Source: Anaerovoracaceae bacterium
GTDB taxonomy: Bacteria > Bacillota > Clostridia > Peptostreptococcales > Anaerovoracaceae
Direction of reading: 5' to 3'
Length of the DNA stretch: 19,363 nucleotides
NCBI GenBank assembly: GCA_029983755.1
Contig: JASBYX010000031.1
Coordinates: forward strand, 1-19,363
In this document: positions 7,801-15,585 of the stretch, one piece after another
Layout of the letters: each line of letters starts with the position of its first letter
Position numbering within the stretch: position 1 is the first letter of the stretch
Notes under the pieces: generated by a model
Databases searched by the model: none
The model's input: the letters and a program-made list of their open reading frames with translations, nothing else
Told to the model about the DNA's origin: nothing
Made by a program: the position numbers and the translations under genes

Positions 7801-8951
7801 GAGAAGCAAACATGGGAGAATCCAAGGGAGAATATATGGGAGCATCGGTAGCTAAGAAGGATCACTACTTGCAGCTCATCATCAACCCCGGCTCCACCAG
7901 CACCAAACTGGCTGTTTTTAAAGACAGAGAGAAACTGGTGCAGGAGAATCTGGAGCACGATGCGGATACCCTCAAATCCTTCGACAAAATAGCTGACCAG
8001 CTGGAGTATCGTCTTACGGCTGTGCGTGAATTCATAAAGGATAAGGGATATGAGCTTTCCGACTTCGATGGAATCATGGGAAGGGGCGGTCTGGTTTATG
8101 GAATCGGTGGAGAGGGTTACCTTGTGGATGATGAGCTTTGTGAAGCACTTTCAAGTGAGGAGCACAGTTCTCCCCACGCCTCAAATCTTGGAGGACTGAT
8201 AGGAAAAAGGCTAGCAGATGAGGCCGGTATCAACGCATACATTTACGATGCAGTTATGGGATCCTACCTAAGCCCTGTTGCAAGGGTTACAGGGTTTCCT
8301 GAGTTCAGGAGACAACCAACCTGTCACGTGCTGAACAGTAGGGCTATGGCAATGAAGTACTGTGAACAGGAAGGAATTGAATATTTCGATAATAACTTTA
8401 TTGTCGCTCATATCGGTGGCGGATCATCAATGAGTGCTCACCATAAGGGGAAAATTATAGATATAGTTTCTGACGATGAAGGAGCTATGTCACCTGAGAG
8501 ATCAGGCGGAACACAGCTACTTTCTCTAATTGACTTTTGCGAAAAAAGCGGGTTGACGTACAAGGAAGTTAAAAAACGTATAAGAGGAAACGGTGGACTC
8601 GTTGCATATATGGGAACTACTGACGGCAGAGAGATGGAAAAAATGTATAAGGCCGGAAACTACAAGGCTCAGCTTGTATATGATGCGATGGCATACCAGA
8701 TCTCCAAATATATAGGGTGGCTTGCTCCTGTTTTAAACGGTGATGTGAAGGCTGTGATAATAACAGGAGGATTAGCTTATTCAAAAATATTGACTGATAT
8801 GATCGTTCCAAGGGTCAGCTACCTTGCCCCTGTGATTCTAATGCCCGGAGAATGTGAGATGGAAGCTCTTGCCGGAGGCGGCCTCAGGATTCTCAAGGGG
8901 ATAGAAAAAGCCAAGAAATTTAACAAAGAAGAAGCAATAAAGAGAAAGTAA
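7797..8951 (+). CDS. buk: Butyrate kinase (acyl kinase)
   Basis: 384 residues, ASKHA superfamily kinase. It forms ATP and a free carboxylic acid from acyl phosphate and ADP. The first phosphate loop is IINPGSTSTKLAVF near residue 28, followed by MGRGGLVYGIGG, HIGGGSSMSAHHKGK and ITGGLAYS, all typical of Buk. The ATG overlaps the aminotransferase stop as ATGA, with AAGGAG at 7783-7788. This start adds ~15-20 residues compared with usual family members. In-frame ATGs at 7812 and 7836 (the latter with GGGAG upstream) are alternatives. It completes the pathway begun by ptb. Branched- or aryl-acyl phosphates are possible substrates. Confidence 0.92.
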   Translation: MREANMGESKGEYMGASVAKKDHYLQLIINPGSTSTKLAVFKDREKLVQENLEHDADTLKSFDKIADQLEYRLTAVREFIKDKGYELSDFDGIMGRGGLVYGIGGEGYLVDDELCEALSSEEHSSPHASNLGGLIGKRLADEAGINAYIYDAVMGSYLSPVARVTGFPEFRRQPTCHVLNSRAMAMKYCEQEGIEYFDNNFIVAHIGGGSSMSAHHKGKIIDIVSDDEGAMSPERSGGTQLLSLIDFCEKSGLTYKEVKKRIRGNGGLVAYMGTTDGREMEKMYKAGNYKAQLVYDAMAYQISKYIGWLAPVLNGDVKAVIITGGLAYSKILTDMIVPRVSYLAPVILMPGECEMEALAGGGLRILKGIEKAKKFNKEEAIKRK

Positions 8952-8972
8952 TTTTGTCTTCTGTGGGAATTC

Positions 8973-9001
8973 TTTACATTCCAGGGTATTAGTAATATAA
9001 T
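8973..9001 (+). promoter_or_regulatory. Sigma-A-type promoter of the nfu-ribU-tsa operon
   Basis: TTTACA (8973-8978), a 17-bp spacer and a perfect TATAAT (8996-9001). The small inverted pair GGAAT (8966-8970) and ATTCC (8978-8982) flanks the -35 and might be an operator. No intrinsic terminator was seen between buk and this promoter. Confidence 0.78.
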
Positions 9002-9034
9002 ATTGCAGTAAAGATTAACACAGGAGGTAGAAGA

Positions 9035-9265
9035 ATGGAAATGGAAGCAAAGATACAGGATGCATTGGACAAAATAAGACCTTTCCTTCAAAACGATGGA
9101 GGAGATGTTGAGTTTGTGGAATATAAGGATAACATCGTAAAGGTTAAACTTAAAGGTCACTGCGCGGGTTGCCCCGGTGCGAGAATGACACTTCAGGGTG
9201 TAATCGGAAGGATTCTCATGGAATCATATCCTGAGATCAAGGGAGTTGAAGCGGTTGATTTTTAA
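9035..9265 (+). CDS. NifU C-terminal-domain (Nfu-type) Fe-S scaffold protein
   Basis: 76 residues, consisting only of the Nfu domain. The signature CAGC (GHCAGCPGA, near residue 48) holds the two cysteines that bind a [4Fe-4S] cluster between two monomers for delivery to apoproteins. FLQNDGGDVEFVEY near residue 19 is also typical. AGGAGGT (9022-9028) serves the ATG. It heads the operon, and the window encodes many Fe-S clients (IorA, ferredoxin). The end overlaps the start region of the next ORF. Confidence 0.9.
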   Translation: MEMEAKIQDALDKIRPFLQNDGGDVEFVEYKDNIVKVKLKGHCAGCPGARMTLQGVIGRILMESYPEIKGVEAVDF

Positions 9266-9797
9266 TCATTCCTTGAGAATCGTAAAGAAACTTAACAGTG
9301 GTAACTTATCTGGGCTGAGGCTGAGTAAGCTGTCAGCCCAGTGCCATGCTCAAAGATGTATAATATATGCAAGCTCACCTAGCATTTATGAAGATGTGAT
9401 CAAATCACTTGAAGAATTCGAAAGAGAGACCAGTGCAGAGACCATAAGATCCAGAAAGATTGGAAAATCAATGGAAATCACAGGAACTGTTTATACGGAT
9501 TTCTTCGGGTTTTTGGCGTGTCTCAATTTTGCAGATGAGAAGATTTTAGATATGGTGGACTGCATGAACACCTATGTTTTGTCTGATAGTCTCAGAGCAA
9601 AGGCAGAAGAGGCAGGGTTTGCCGCAGACCCTGAGGAAGTTGAAAAACTCAAAGACACCATTGTTTTGTATGTAAAAATCAGAAATCTTGAAGATGACTA
9701 TGTTCCATCGGAAGAAGAACTGTTTGAGCTATTTGAGGAAGTTTCAGGGAAATACGACCTTGGAATTGTCTACGATGGAATGGAGGAGATTGCTTAA
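9255..9797 (+). CDS. Conserved-looking protein of unknown function
   Basis: About 180 residues; I do not recognise the family. No in-frame ATG exists near the 5' end. TTG at 9255 is chosen because AGGGAG (9240-9245) is well spaced from it; TTG at 9246 or 9273 are alternatives. The first ~35 residues look unlike a conserved domain and include the coding of a perfect hairpin (9310-9341). The clear globular part starts near CIIYASSPSIYEDVIKSL. An acidic C-terminal third follows, with no signal peptide, membrane segment or metal motif. Its TAA overlaps the ATG of the ECF S-component gene (TAATG), so it is translationally coupled to it. The body and coupling argue for a real gene; the start is uncertain. 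Confidence 0.68.
   Translation: MIFNHSLRIVKKLNSGNLSGLRLSKLSAQCHAQRCIIYASSPSIYEDVIKSLEEFERETSAETIRSRKIGKSMEITGTVYTDFFGFLACLNFADEKILDMVDCMNTYVLSDSLRAKAEEAGFAADPEEVEKLKDTIVLYVKIRNLEDDYVPSEEELFELFEEVSGKYDLGIVYDGMEEIA
9310..9341 (+). other. Perfect 9-bp stem-loop at the 5' end of the unknown gene
   Basis: CTGGGCTGA (9310-9318) pairs perfectly with TCAGCCCAG (9333-9341). The 14-nt loop can itself form a 3-bp GCT/AGC pair. No T-run follows, so it is not a terminator. It lies just before the part of the following protein that looks conserved, so it may sit in a translation-control region or be accidental within coding sequence. Confidence 0.5.
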
Positions 9798-10336
9798 TGA
9801 ACAGAAAGTACAGCAGTAAGACAATCGCAAAGATAGGTCTGATGACGGCTATATCCTGCGTGTTGCTTCTGATAATAAGGATTCCGTTTCCACCGGCGCC
9901 ATTTCTGAGATATGACCCGGCGGATGTGCCAATTTTCGTGACGGCTTTTGCGTTCGGCCCAATACCCGGGCTGATTGTAACCACCGTGGTAAGCCTGATT
10001 CAGGCATTTGCCCTTGGAGAAGATGGCGTCTACGGATTCATAATGCACATGATTGCAACGGGAAGTTTCGTCCTCGTGGCGTCAACTTTTTATTCCATGA
10101 AGAAGTCGAAGAAGAGAGCCATCGAGGGGATAGTTGCAGGAGCAATCGTCATGACAGTGGTAATGTGTCTTGCCAACATGGTTATTACACCTCTCTTTAT
10201 GGGAATACCTAGATCTGCGGTGATGCCCATGATTTTACCAGTGGTTCTTCCTTTTAATCTTTTGAAGGCCGGAATTAACGGTGGGATAACAATGATTATT
10301 TATAAGAGGATATCCGCATATCTACACAAGAATTAA
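9797..10336 (+). CDS. ECF transporter S component, riboflavin type (RibU-like)
   Basis: 179 residues, strongly hydrophobic with about five to six membrane segments. The sequence after the first helix, IPFPPAPFLRYDPADVP followed by AFGPIPGLIVT, resembles the RibU group of substrate-binding components, which capture riboflavin or FMN and work with a shared EcfA/A'/T module (not in this window). The start overlaps the preceding stop. No FMN riboswitch was found upstream. Riboflavin uptake fits the many flavoproteins in the window, but another vitamin is possible. A 28-nt gap leads to tsaE. Confidence 0.8.
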   Translation: MNRKYSSKTIAKIGLMTAISCVLLLIIRIPFPPAPFLRYDPADVPIFVTAFAFGPIPGLIVTTVVSLIQAFALGEDGVYGFIMHMIATGSFVLVASTFYSMKKSKKRAIEGIVAGAIVMTVVMCLANMVITPLFMGIPRSAVMPMILPVVLPFNLLKAGINGGITMIIYKRISAYLHKN

Positions 10337-10364
10337 TAGTAAAGTGCAAGAAAGGTATAGAAAT

Positions 10365-10895
10365 ATGGATAATTCCACAAAACACGTGTCTGTTGTGGGC
10401 AACCTCAACGAAGAAAGTCGCTCCGGTGAGGATTTAGTGGAAACTGATATCAGTAAAGTTGACATCAACATCGGTGGGAGCAAAACCATAAAGTTTGATT
10501 CCGAAGAAAAAGTTGCAGAATTTGGGAGAAAACTCGGGAGAACATGCTCCCCCGGAACTGTGATTGCCCTCATTGGAGATTTAGGCACGGGAAAGACAAC
10601 ATTAACAAAGTACATTGCACAGGGACTTGGAGTTGAAGAATCAATTACAAGTCCTACTTTTACTATTGTAAAATCCTACTACACAGGGAGAATTCCTCTC
10701 CATCACTTCGATGTTTACAGACTTGAAGGCGAGGAAGAGTTTTATGATATCGGTGGGGAAGAATACCTAGAAGGGGATGGAATATGCGTAATAGAATGGG
10801 CAGATTTGATCTTTGAAGCAATTCCTGAAGATGCTATGGTAATAGAGATAACCTGGGGAAAGGGAGACGAAAGGATATACAGATGTACATTTTAG
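10365..10895 (+). CDS. tsaE: tRNA threonylcarbamoyladenosine (t6A37) biosynthesis ATPase TsaE
   Basis: 176 residues from the ATG at 10365, which has AGAAAGG (10349-10355) 9 nt upstream. An in-frame GTG at 10344 lacks a ribosome binding site. The Walker A GDLGTGKTT, TSPTFTIV, HHFDVYRL and the closing VIEWADL are classic TsaE motifs. TsaE binds TsaB-TsaD and uses ATP to reset the t6A complex. A hydrophilic extension of ~40 residues rich in S, E, D and N precedes the domain. The end overlaps tsaB-rimI by 13 nt. Confidence 0.93.
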   Translation: MDNSTKHVSVVGNLNEESRSGEDLVETDISKVDINIGGSKTIKFDSEEKVAEFGRKLGRTCSPGTVIALIGDLGTGKTTLTKYIAQGLGVEESITSPTFTIVKSYYTGRIPLHHFDVYRLEGEEEFYDIGGEEYLEGDGICVIEWADLIFEAIPEDAMVIEITWGKGDERIYRCTF

Positions 10896-12523
10896 CAATT
10901 GAAACCACCGGGAAAATAGGATCCGTTGCTGTGATAAGCAAAGAAAAAAGCTCCGAGATTCCTGAAATTCATGAAGTCACCGGAAATCCTGAGCTCTCCG
11001 ATAGCCCTGAAATCTCCGAAGTCACCGGAAATCCTGAGCTCTCCGAAAGCCCTGAAAGGCTTAACCATGAGAGAGACAATCATGTTCAAGAAGGGGGTCT
11101 TCAGGTGTCAGATGTGGACAGACAATCCACAGAGAGTAGGATTACCTCGGAGAAAACAGACAGCCCAATGTCACATCTGAGAAAACTTGCTCCCATGATG
11201 GATGAGGTGCTAAAGAGACAGAGAATCAAACCGACTGATCTGGATGCCATTGCCGTTTCCGTGGGTCCAGGTTCTTTTACAGGCATCAGAATCGGTGTGA
11301 CAACAGCCAGATGCCTAGGACAGATTTTGGATAAACCTCTCGTACCTGTAGGTTCCCTTGAAATGTGGAAGGAAAAGTTTAATGAGGGAAGCGCCCAAGA
11401 AACTCCGGGAACAAAATATGTTGTTCCCATTTACAACGCACGAAGGGGTCAGGTGTACGGAGCTATTTTTAAGCAGACAAAGGAGAGAATTATTTCCGAT
11501 GGTGAACAAGGCACAGTGAAAAATGGGAACAGTGGAGAAATTCTTAGTATACATGAGGGAAGCTGCATAATGCTCAAAGATCTTTTGCAGATTCTCAAAG
11601 AAGATATTCTCAGTTTGTACAAGCGTGAAAAGAATAAGTCAGAAGATTCCGAAGTAGAAACCATTCATGACAATAATGCAATTTCAGGAAATGCCAATGG
11701 CAATAATGTAATGACTACTGTTGAATTCTATGGAGATGGACTTGACGCATATGGGGAAGAAATTCGGAATTTCATCAGTGAATTAGAAAGCACAAATGAA
11801 AATTCATCCCTAGATGTAAATTTCGTAACAAGGGATTCAGAGGGTGAGATACAATATCAGAACGCTGAACTTTTAGCACAGTATGCTTCCGTATTATTTG
11901 AAGAAGGAAGAAGAGTCTCCTATGAGGAAGTACTTCCGGATTATATGAGGATACCCGAAGCCGAAGCGAAACTAAAACAAGGCTTAATCGGTGTGAAGAA
12001 AGAAAGCAAAGATCATATATACGTGAGGCGTGGCAAACCTGAGGATGCTAAGGCTATTTCTCAGATCGAAGCCGTAAATTTCAAACACGCATGGAGTGAA
12101 GGGGAGACACTTAAAGATATGACAGAAAACCCAAAGGCAAGGTATTTTGTTCTCGAACGAGGCGGGAAAGCACTGCCCGGACAGTCTCATAGGACGGGAA
12201 CAGAAATTATCGGATTTGCAGCCTTCTGGAAAATAGGCGAGGAGGGTCATATCAACGATGTTGTCGTATCGAAGGAGTTCAGGAAGAAGGGCTACGGAAA
12301 GAAGCTTTTGGAATACATGGCAAGAGATGGATACAGGGAAGGGGTCAAGGATTTTACCTTAGAAGTCAGAAGGAGTAATGCCCCTGCAATTGGATTGTAC
12401 CAGGCCTTCGGTTTTGAGGTTGAAGGCATCAGAAAAGGCTACTACATTCAAGATGGAGACAATCCTGAGGACGCCCTGATAATGTGGAAGCGAAAAGGTG
12501 AAAAAAGTGAGGAAAAGGACTAA
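10883..12523 (+). CDS. TsaB-RimI fusion: t6A complex subunit and protein-alanine N-acetyltransferase
   Basis: 546 residues. TsaB spans about 1-370: MYILAIETTG start, SVGPGSFTGIRIG at 126-138, and YEEVLPDYMR near the end. It dimerises with TsaD in t6A synthesis. RimI spans about 377-540, a GNAT acetyltransferase with HINDVVVSKEFRKKGYGKK (acetyl-CoA loop at 467-472) and RRSNAPAIGLYQAFGF; RimI acetylates ribosomal protein S18. This fusion is known in other Bacillota. Two hydrophilic insertions make the TsaB part ~140 residues longer than usual: residues ~20-95, with a 15-residue tandem repeat, and an N/S/E-rich stretch around 250-275. AAGGA at 10871-10875 serves the ATG, inside the tsaE end. Confidence 0.92.
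   Translation: MYILAIETTGKIGSVAVISKEKSSEIPEIHEVTGNPELSDSPEISEVTGNPELSESPERLNHERDNHVQEGGLQVSDVDRQSTESRITSEKTDSPMSHLRKLAPMMDEVLKRQRIKPTDLDAIAVSVGPGSFTGIRIGVTTARCLGQILDKPLVPVGSLEMWKEKFNEGSAQETPGTKYVVPIYNARRGQVYGAIFKQTKERIISDGEQGTVKNGNSGEILSIHEGSCIMLKDLLQILKEDILSLYKREKNKSEDSEVETIHDNNAISGNANGNNVMTTVEFYGDGLDAYGEEIRNFISELESTNENSSLDVNFVTRDSEGEIQYQNAELLAQYASVLFEEGRRVSYEEVLPDYMRIPEAEAKLKQGLIGVKKESKDHIYVRRGKPEDAKAISQIEAVNFKHAWSEGETLKDMTENPKARYFVLERGGKALPGQSHRTGTEIIGFAAFWKIGEEGHINDVVVSKEFRKKGYGKKLLEYMARDGYREGVKDFTLEVRRSNAPAIGLYQAFGFEVEGIRKGYYIQDGDNPEDALIMWKRKGEKSEEKD
10961..11057 (+). repeat. 45-nt in-frame tandem repeat inside tsaB
   Basis: Unit 1 is 10961-11005, unit 2 is 11006-11050, and a third unit is cut off after CCTGAAA (11051-11057). 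A 29-nt core is identical in both full units (10973-11001 and 11018-11046). Each unit encodes 15 residues of the type PEIxEVTGNPELSxS. It lies where ordinary TsaB proteins have no extra sequence. Confidence 0.88.
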
Positions 12524-13550
12524 GATAGAAAGGCAAAAGGACAAAAATTTCATAACCATGGCCATAGAAACAAGCTGTGATGAGACATCCGTTGCGATTC
12601 TAAGGGGAGATAGGGAGATTCTCTCCAATGTGATTTCATCCCAGATTGCAATTCACAAGGCTTACGGTGGTGTTGTTCCGGAGATAGCCTCAAGGCACCA
12701 CCTGGAAAATATAAACGGTGTGGTTGAAGCAGCCATGAAGGAGGGGAATGTTTCTTGGAAGGATATTGACCTCATAGGGGTGACCTATGGTTCCGGACTG
12801 TCAGGAGCATTGGTTATCGGTGTTGCAGCTGCCAAGGCCTACTCATTTGCAAAGGGTATACCGCTGATTGGAGTAAACCACATGCACAGTCACATGGCTG
12901 CAGCTTACGGAACTTATCCGGAACTTGAACCGCCATTCATTTCTCTGGTAGTTTCCGGTGGGCACACAAATATAGTAAAGGTGAAGAGTTATACGGAGTT
13001 TGAAGTTTTGGGGTCCACAAGGGATGATGCCATAGGAGAAGCCTACGACAAAGTGGCGAGAGTTTTGGACCTTGGATACCCCGGGGGACCGAAAATTGAC
13101 AAGCTGGCTAAGGAAGGAAACGGAAGTGCTGTGGAATTTAAGAGAACATGGCTTGAAAAGGGAACATACGACTTTAGCTTCAGCGGCATCAAAACAGGTG
13201 TTTTGAACTATGTGAACACTGAAAAGCAGGCGGGGCGACAGGTAAACAAAGCAGATGTGGCGGCTTCTTTTCAAGAGGCTGTTGTTGAAGTGGTGACTAC
13301 CAAAACCATGGAGGCTGTCCGGAAAGAAGGGATGGACACACTGGTTCTCGCAGGTGGCGTTGCTGCCAACTCGAGGCTGTCACAGGTTATGAGGAATCTC
13401 TGTGATAAAGAAAATGTAAAGTTATATATACCCCCTATGATAATGTGTACTGACAACGCCGGCATGGTTGCCATAGCAGCTCACTACGAATTTGTGGAAA
13501 GAGGAGGAGATGGCCTTGATCTGGATGCTGTCTCAGGGCTTGACATATGA
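12507..13550 (+). CDS. tsaD: tRNA N6-threonylcarbamoyltransferase TsaD
   Basis: About 347 residues. TsaD transfers the threonylcarbamoyl group to A37 of ANN-reading tRNAs. The ASKHA core shows MAIETSCDETSVAIL, the metal-binding HMHSH (HxxxH), VSGGHTNIV, DDAIGEAYDKVARVLDLGYPGG and CTDNAGMVA. The start is uncertain. GTG 12507 has AAAAGG (12493-12498) at good spacing and overlaps tsaB-rimI by 17 nt; GTG 12498 is 9 nt upstream. ATG 12558 would give the usual family N-terminus but has no well-placed ribosome binding site. Either GTG start adds a basic ~17-20-residue extension. The ATG of the next gene overlaps the stop (ATGA). Confidence 0.93.
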   Translation: MRKRTKIERQKDKNFITMAIETSCDETSVAILRGDREILSNVISSQIAIHKAYGGVVPEIASRHHLENINGVVEAAMKEGNVSWKDIDLIGVTYGSGLSGALVIGVAAAKAYSFAKGIPLIGVNHMHSHMAAAYGTYPELEPPFISLVVSGGHTNIVKVKSYTEFEVLGSTRDDAIGEAYDKVARVLDLGYPGGPKIDKLAKEGNGSAVEFKRTWLEKGTYDFSFSGIKTGVLNYVNTEKQAGRQVNKADVAASFQEAVVEVVTTKTMEAVRKEGMDTLVLAGGVAANSRLSQVMRNLCDKENVKLYIPPMIMCTDNAGMVAIAAHYEFVERGGDGLDLDAVSGLDI

Positions 13551-15409
13551 TTGCAATTTCAACTAATTCAATCGGCAAGTCCTACGGGGGCGAGCCTATA
13601 ATAGGGAATGTTTCCTTTCACATTAATGACGGAGAAAAGCTTGGGGTTGTGGGAATCAACGGTGCAGGCAAAACCACACTTTTGAATATATTGGCAGGAG
13701 TAATCGATCCCGATGAGGGGGAGGTATTCATATCAGGAGATAAGAAGGTAGGATATCTCAGACAGAGGGATAATTTTGCGTTGTCCAAAAATGAACTGCC
13801 TGAAACGAAATCGTCAAAGACGGAACTGTCAGAGTCTGAGCCGTCAAAAACTGGAGAAACCCCGGAACTGACAGTTTACGAGGCCATGAAGAATGTTGAG
13901 GGCTACGACTACGACAGCGAAGTTGAGGGAATGCTAAAGGCGATGTCCTTCGAAGAGAGTTACTATGCAAAGCCTGTATCCCAGCTTTCAGGAGGCGAAC
14001 AGTCGAGACTGGCTTTGGGATGCATACTCTTATCGAAGCCGGATATTTTGCTCTTGGACGAACCAACAAACCACCTTGATGTGAGCACCATAAATTGGCT
14101 GGAAAAGCACATTCGCAACTACAGAGGTGCCGTTATCATCGTGAGCCACGACAGGTACTTCCTGGACAAAACAACTCAGAAGACCTTGGAGATTTCCGGC
14201 GGCAAGGGTCGTATGTACAGCGGTAGTTATAGCTTTTATGCAAAAGAGAGAAAGGCTGTCAGGGACAGTGAGATGAGGGCATATCAGAACCAGCAGAAGG
14301 AGATCGCAAGGCAGGAGGACATGATCAGGCGTTTCAAGGAAAGAGGCACCGAAAAGCTTGCCAAACGAGCTGCTTCAAGGGAAAAGAGGCTTGCCGCCAT
14401 GGAGAGAATTTCTCGGCCTGAGGCCCTCGCCGATAAGATGAAGCTGTCATTCAAAGAGGATTTTCCATCAGGGACAGATGTGCTCATAGGCGAAAACATT
14501 TCCGTCGGATTTGAAAAACCACTTGTTGAAGGCTTGTCATTTCTGATTAGGAGAGGCGAGAGAATTGCCATTTCCGGAGCAAATGGCGTTGGGAAGACCA
14601 CCTTGCTAAAAGCTATTTTGGGGCTGATTCCCCTTAAGGCCGGCAACCTGAAAATCGGGCACAATGTGGCTTTCGGATATTACGATCAGGGTCAGCTGCT
14701 TTTGAATGAACAAAACACTGTGCTCGAGGAGGTGCATCAGGACTTCCGATTGTATACGGAAGGGGAGATACGAAATCTCTTGGCCAGGTTTTTGTTCAGG
14801 GGAGATGATGTGTTTCTGAGGGTTTCGGATTTATCAGGCGGGGAGAAAGCAAGGCTATCCCTTCTAAAGCTCATGATGGGAGGGGCTAATGTACTTCTTC
14901 TTGACGAGCCGACCAATCACCTCGATATCGATTCTAAGGAGGCATTTGAGGATTCTCTGTCGGAATACCCGGGCACAGTAATAGTTGTAAGCCACGACAG
15001 GTATTTTCTCGATAAAATTCCGGAAAGAATCATAAATCTTGACGATTATAAGCCGGGGAAAAATAAGGGCCGATATGGCGGCAACTCTAATTCTTTCAGT
15101 GGGAATGTGAATGGCTCAATAGCCGGATCGGACAGGGAAGATACTGTTGATAGGGAGGAGACAAGCTCTCAGATCGAGAGGGCAAGGCGAAAGGAACGAC
15201 AAGCTGAGGAGAGGAGAAGACGGAGGGAGAAAGACCGCCTCGAGGCCTTGATACAACAGCATGAGGCAGATATCATGGCAAACGAAGAAGAAATGTGTGC
15301 TGAGGGAAATCACAGCGACTTTGAGCTCCTTGAAAAGCTCGCTAAGGAGAACGAAAAACTTAAGGCCGAATTGGAAGATGCTTATGATAGGTGGATGGAG
15401 CTTGAGTGA
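13547..15409 (+). CDS. ABC-F family ATPase
   Basis: 620 residues with two ABC domains and no membrane segments. Domain 1: Walker A GINGAGKT at 36-43, signature LSGGEQ at 147-152, Walker B LLLDEPTNHLD from 168. Domain 2: Walker A GANGVGKT near 344, signature LSGGEK near 429, LLLDEPTNHLD near 450. The charged inter-domain linker (about 230-310) is the ribosome-contacting part in this family. A serine/asparagine-rich stretch and then a charged coiled coil (about 555-620) close the protein, as in Uup/YdiF-type members. Likely a translation factor; antibiotic resistance cannot be inferred. An S/E/K/T-rich insertion at residues ~80-107 sits between the Q-loop and the helical subdomain. The start overlaps tsaD. 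Confidence 0.9.
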   Translation: MIAISTNSIGKSYGGEPIIGNVSFHINDGEKLGVVGINGAGKTTLLNILAGVIDPDEGEVFISGDKKVGYLRQRDNFALSKNELPETKSSKTELSESEPSKTGETPELTVYEAMKNVEGYDYDSEVEGMLKAMSFEESYYAKPVSQLSGGEQSRLALGCILLSKPDILLLDEPTNHLDVSTINWLEKHIRNYRGAVIIVSHDRYFLDKTTQKTLEISGGKGRMYSGSYSFYAKERKAVRDSEMRAYQNQQKEIARQEDMIRRFKERGTEKLAKRAASREKRLAAMERISRPEALADKMKLSFKEDFPSGTDVLIGENISVGFEKPLVEGLSFLIRRGERIAISGANGVGKTTLLKAILGLIPLKAGNLKIGHNVAFGYYDQGQLLLNEQNTVLEEVHQDFRLYTEGEIRNLLARFLFRGDDVFLRVSDLSGGEKARLSLLKLMMGGANVLLLDEPTNHLDIDSKEAFEDSLSEYPGTVIVVSHDRYFLDKIPERIINLDDYKPGKNKGRYGGNSNSFSGNVNGSIAGSDREDTVDREETSSQIERARRKERQAEERRRRREKDRLEALIQQHEADIMANEEEMCAEGNHSDFELLEKLAKENEKLKAELEDAYDRWMELE

Positions 15410-15483
15410 ATTTAAGATTGATTTCCGGAAAGAACAGCTAAAGAGTGGAGCCGTTGGAACCGCAAACTATTTTGTTTTTACAC

Positions 15484-15512
15484 TTGCAAAGGGCAAACAC
15501 TTGTACTATAAT
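15484..15512 (+). promoter_or_regulatory. Promoter of the acyl carrier protein gene
   Basis: TTGCAA (15484-15489), a 17-bp spacer and a perfect TATAAT (15507-15512). It lies in the 176-nt gap after the ABC-F gene and gives a leader of about 65-70 nt before the ATG at 15586. No FapR- or FabT-like palindrome was seen, and no terminator for the upstream operon. Confidence 0.7.
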
Positions 15513-15585
15513 GATTCATGTTAATTCAACGGTAAGAGATTTAAAGAAGTTTATAGGAATTATTGAATTATATTCGGAGGTAGAT

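Noticed and set aside
8952..9034. FMN riboswitch for the RibU-like operon
   Set aside because: The leader is under 40 nt after the -10 and shows none of the conserved FMN-riboswitch segments; no candidate was seen before the transporter gene either.
9359..9364. TATAAT as a promoter for the unknown gene
   Set aside because: No -35 at 16-18 bp, it lies inside an open frame continuous with the protein, and no in-frame ATG follows it.
15445..15585. N-terminal extension of the acyl carrier protein from ATG 15445
   Set aside because: The extension overlaps the promoter, has no ribosome binding site and is absent from ACPs; ATG 15586 with GGAGG gives the standard length.
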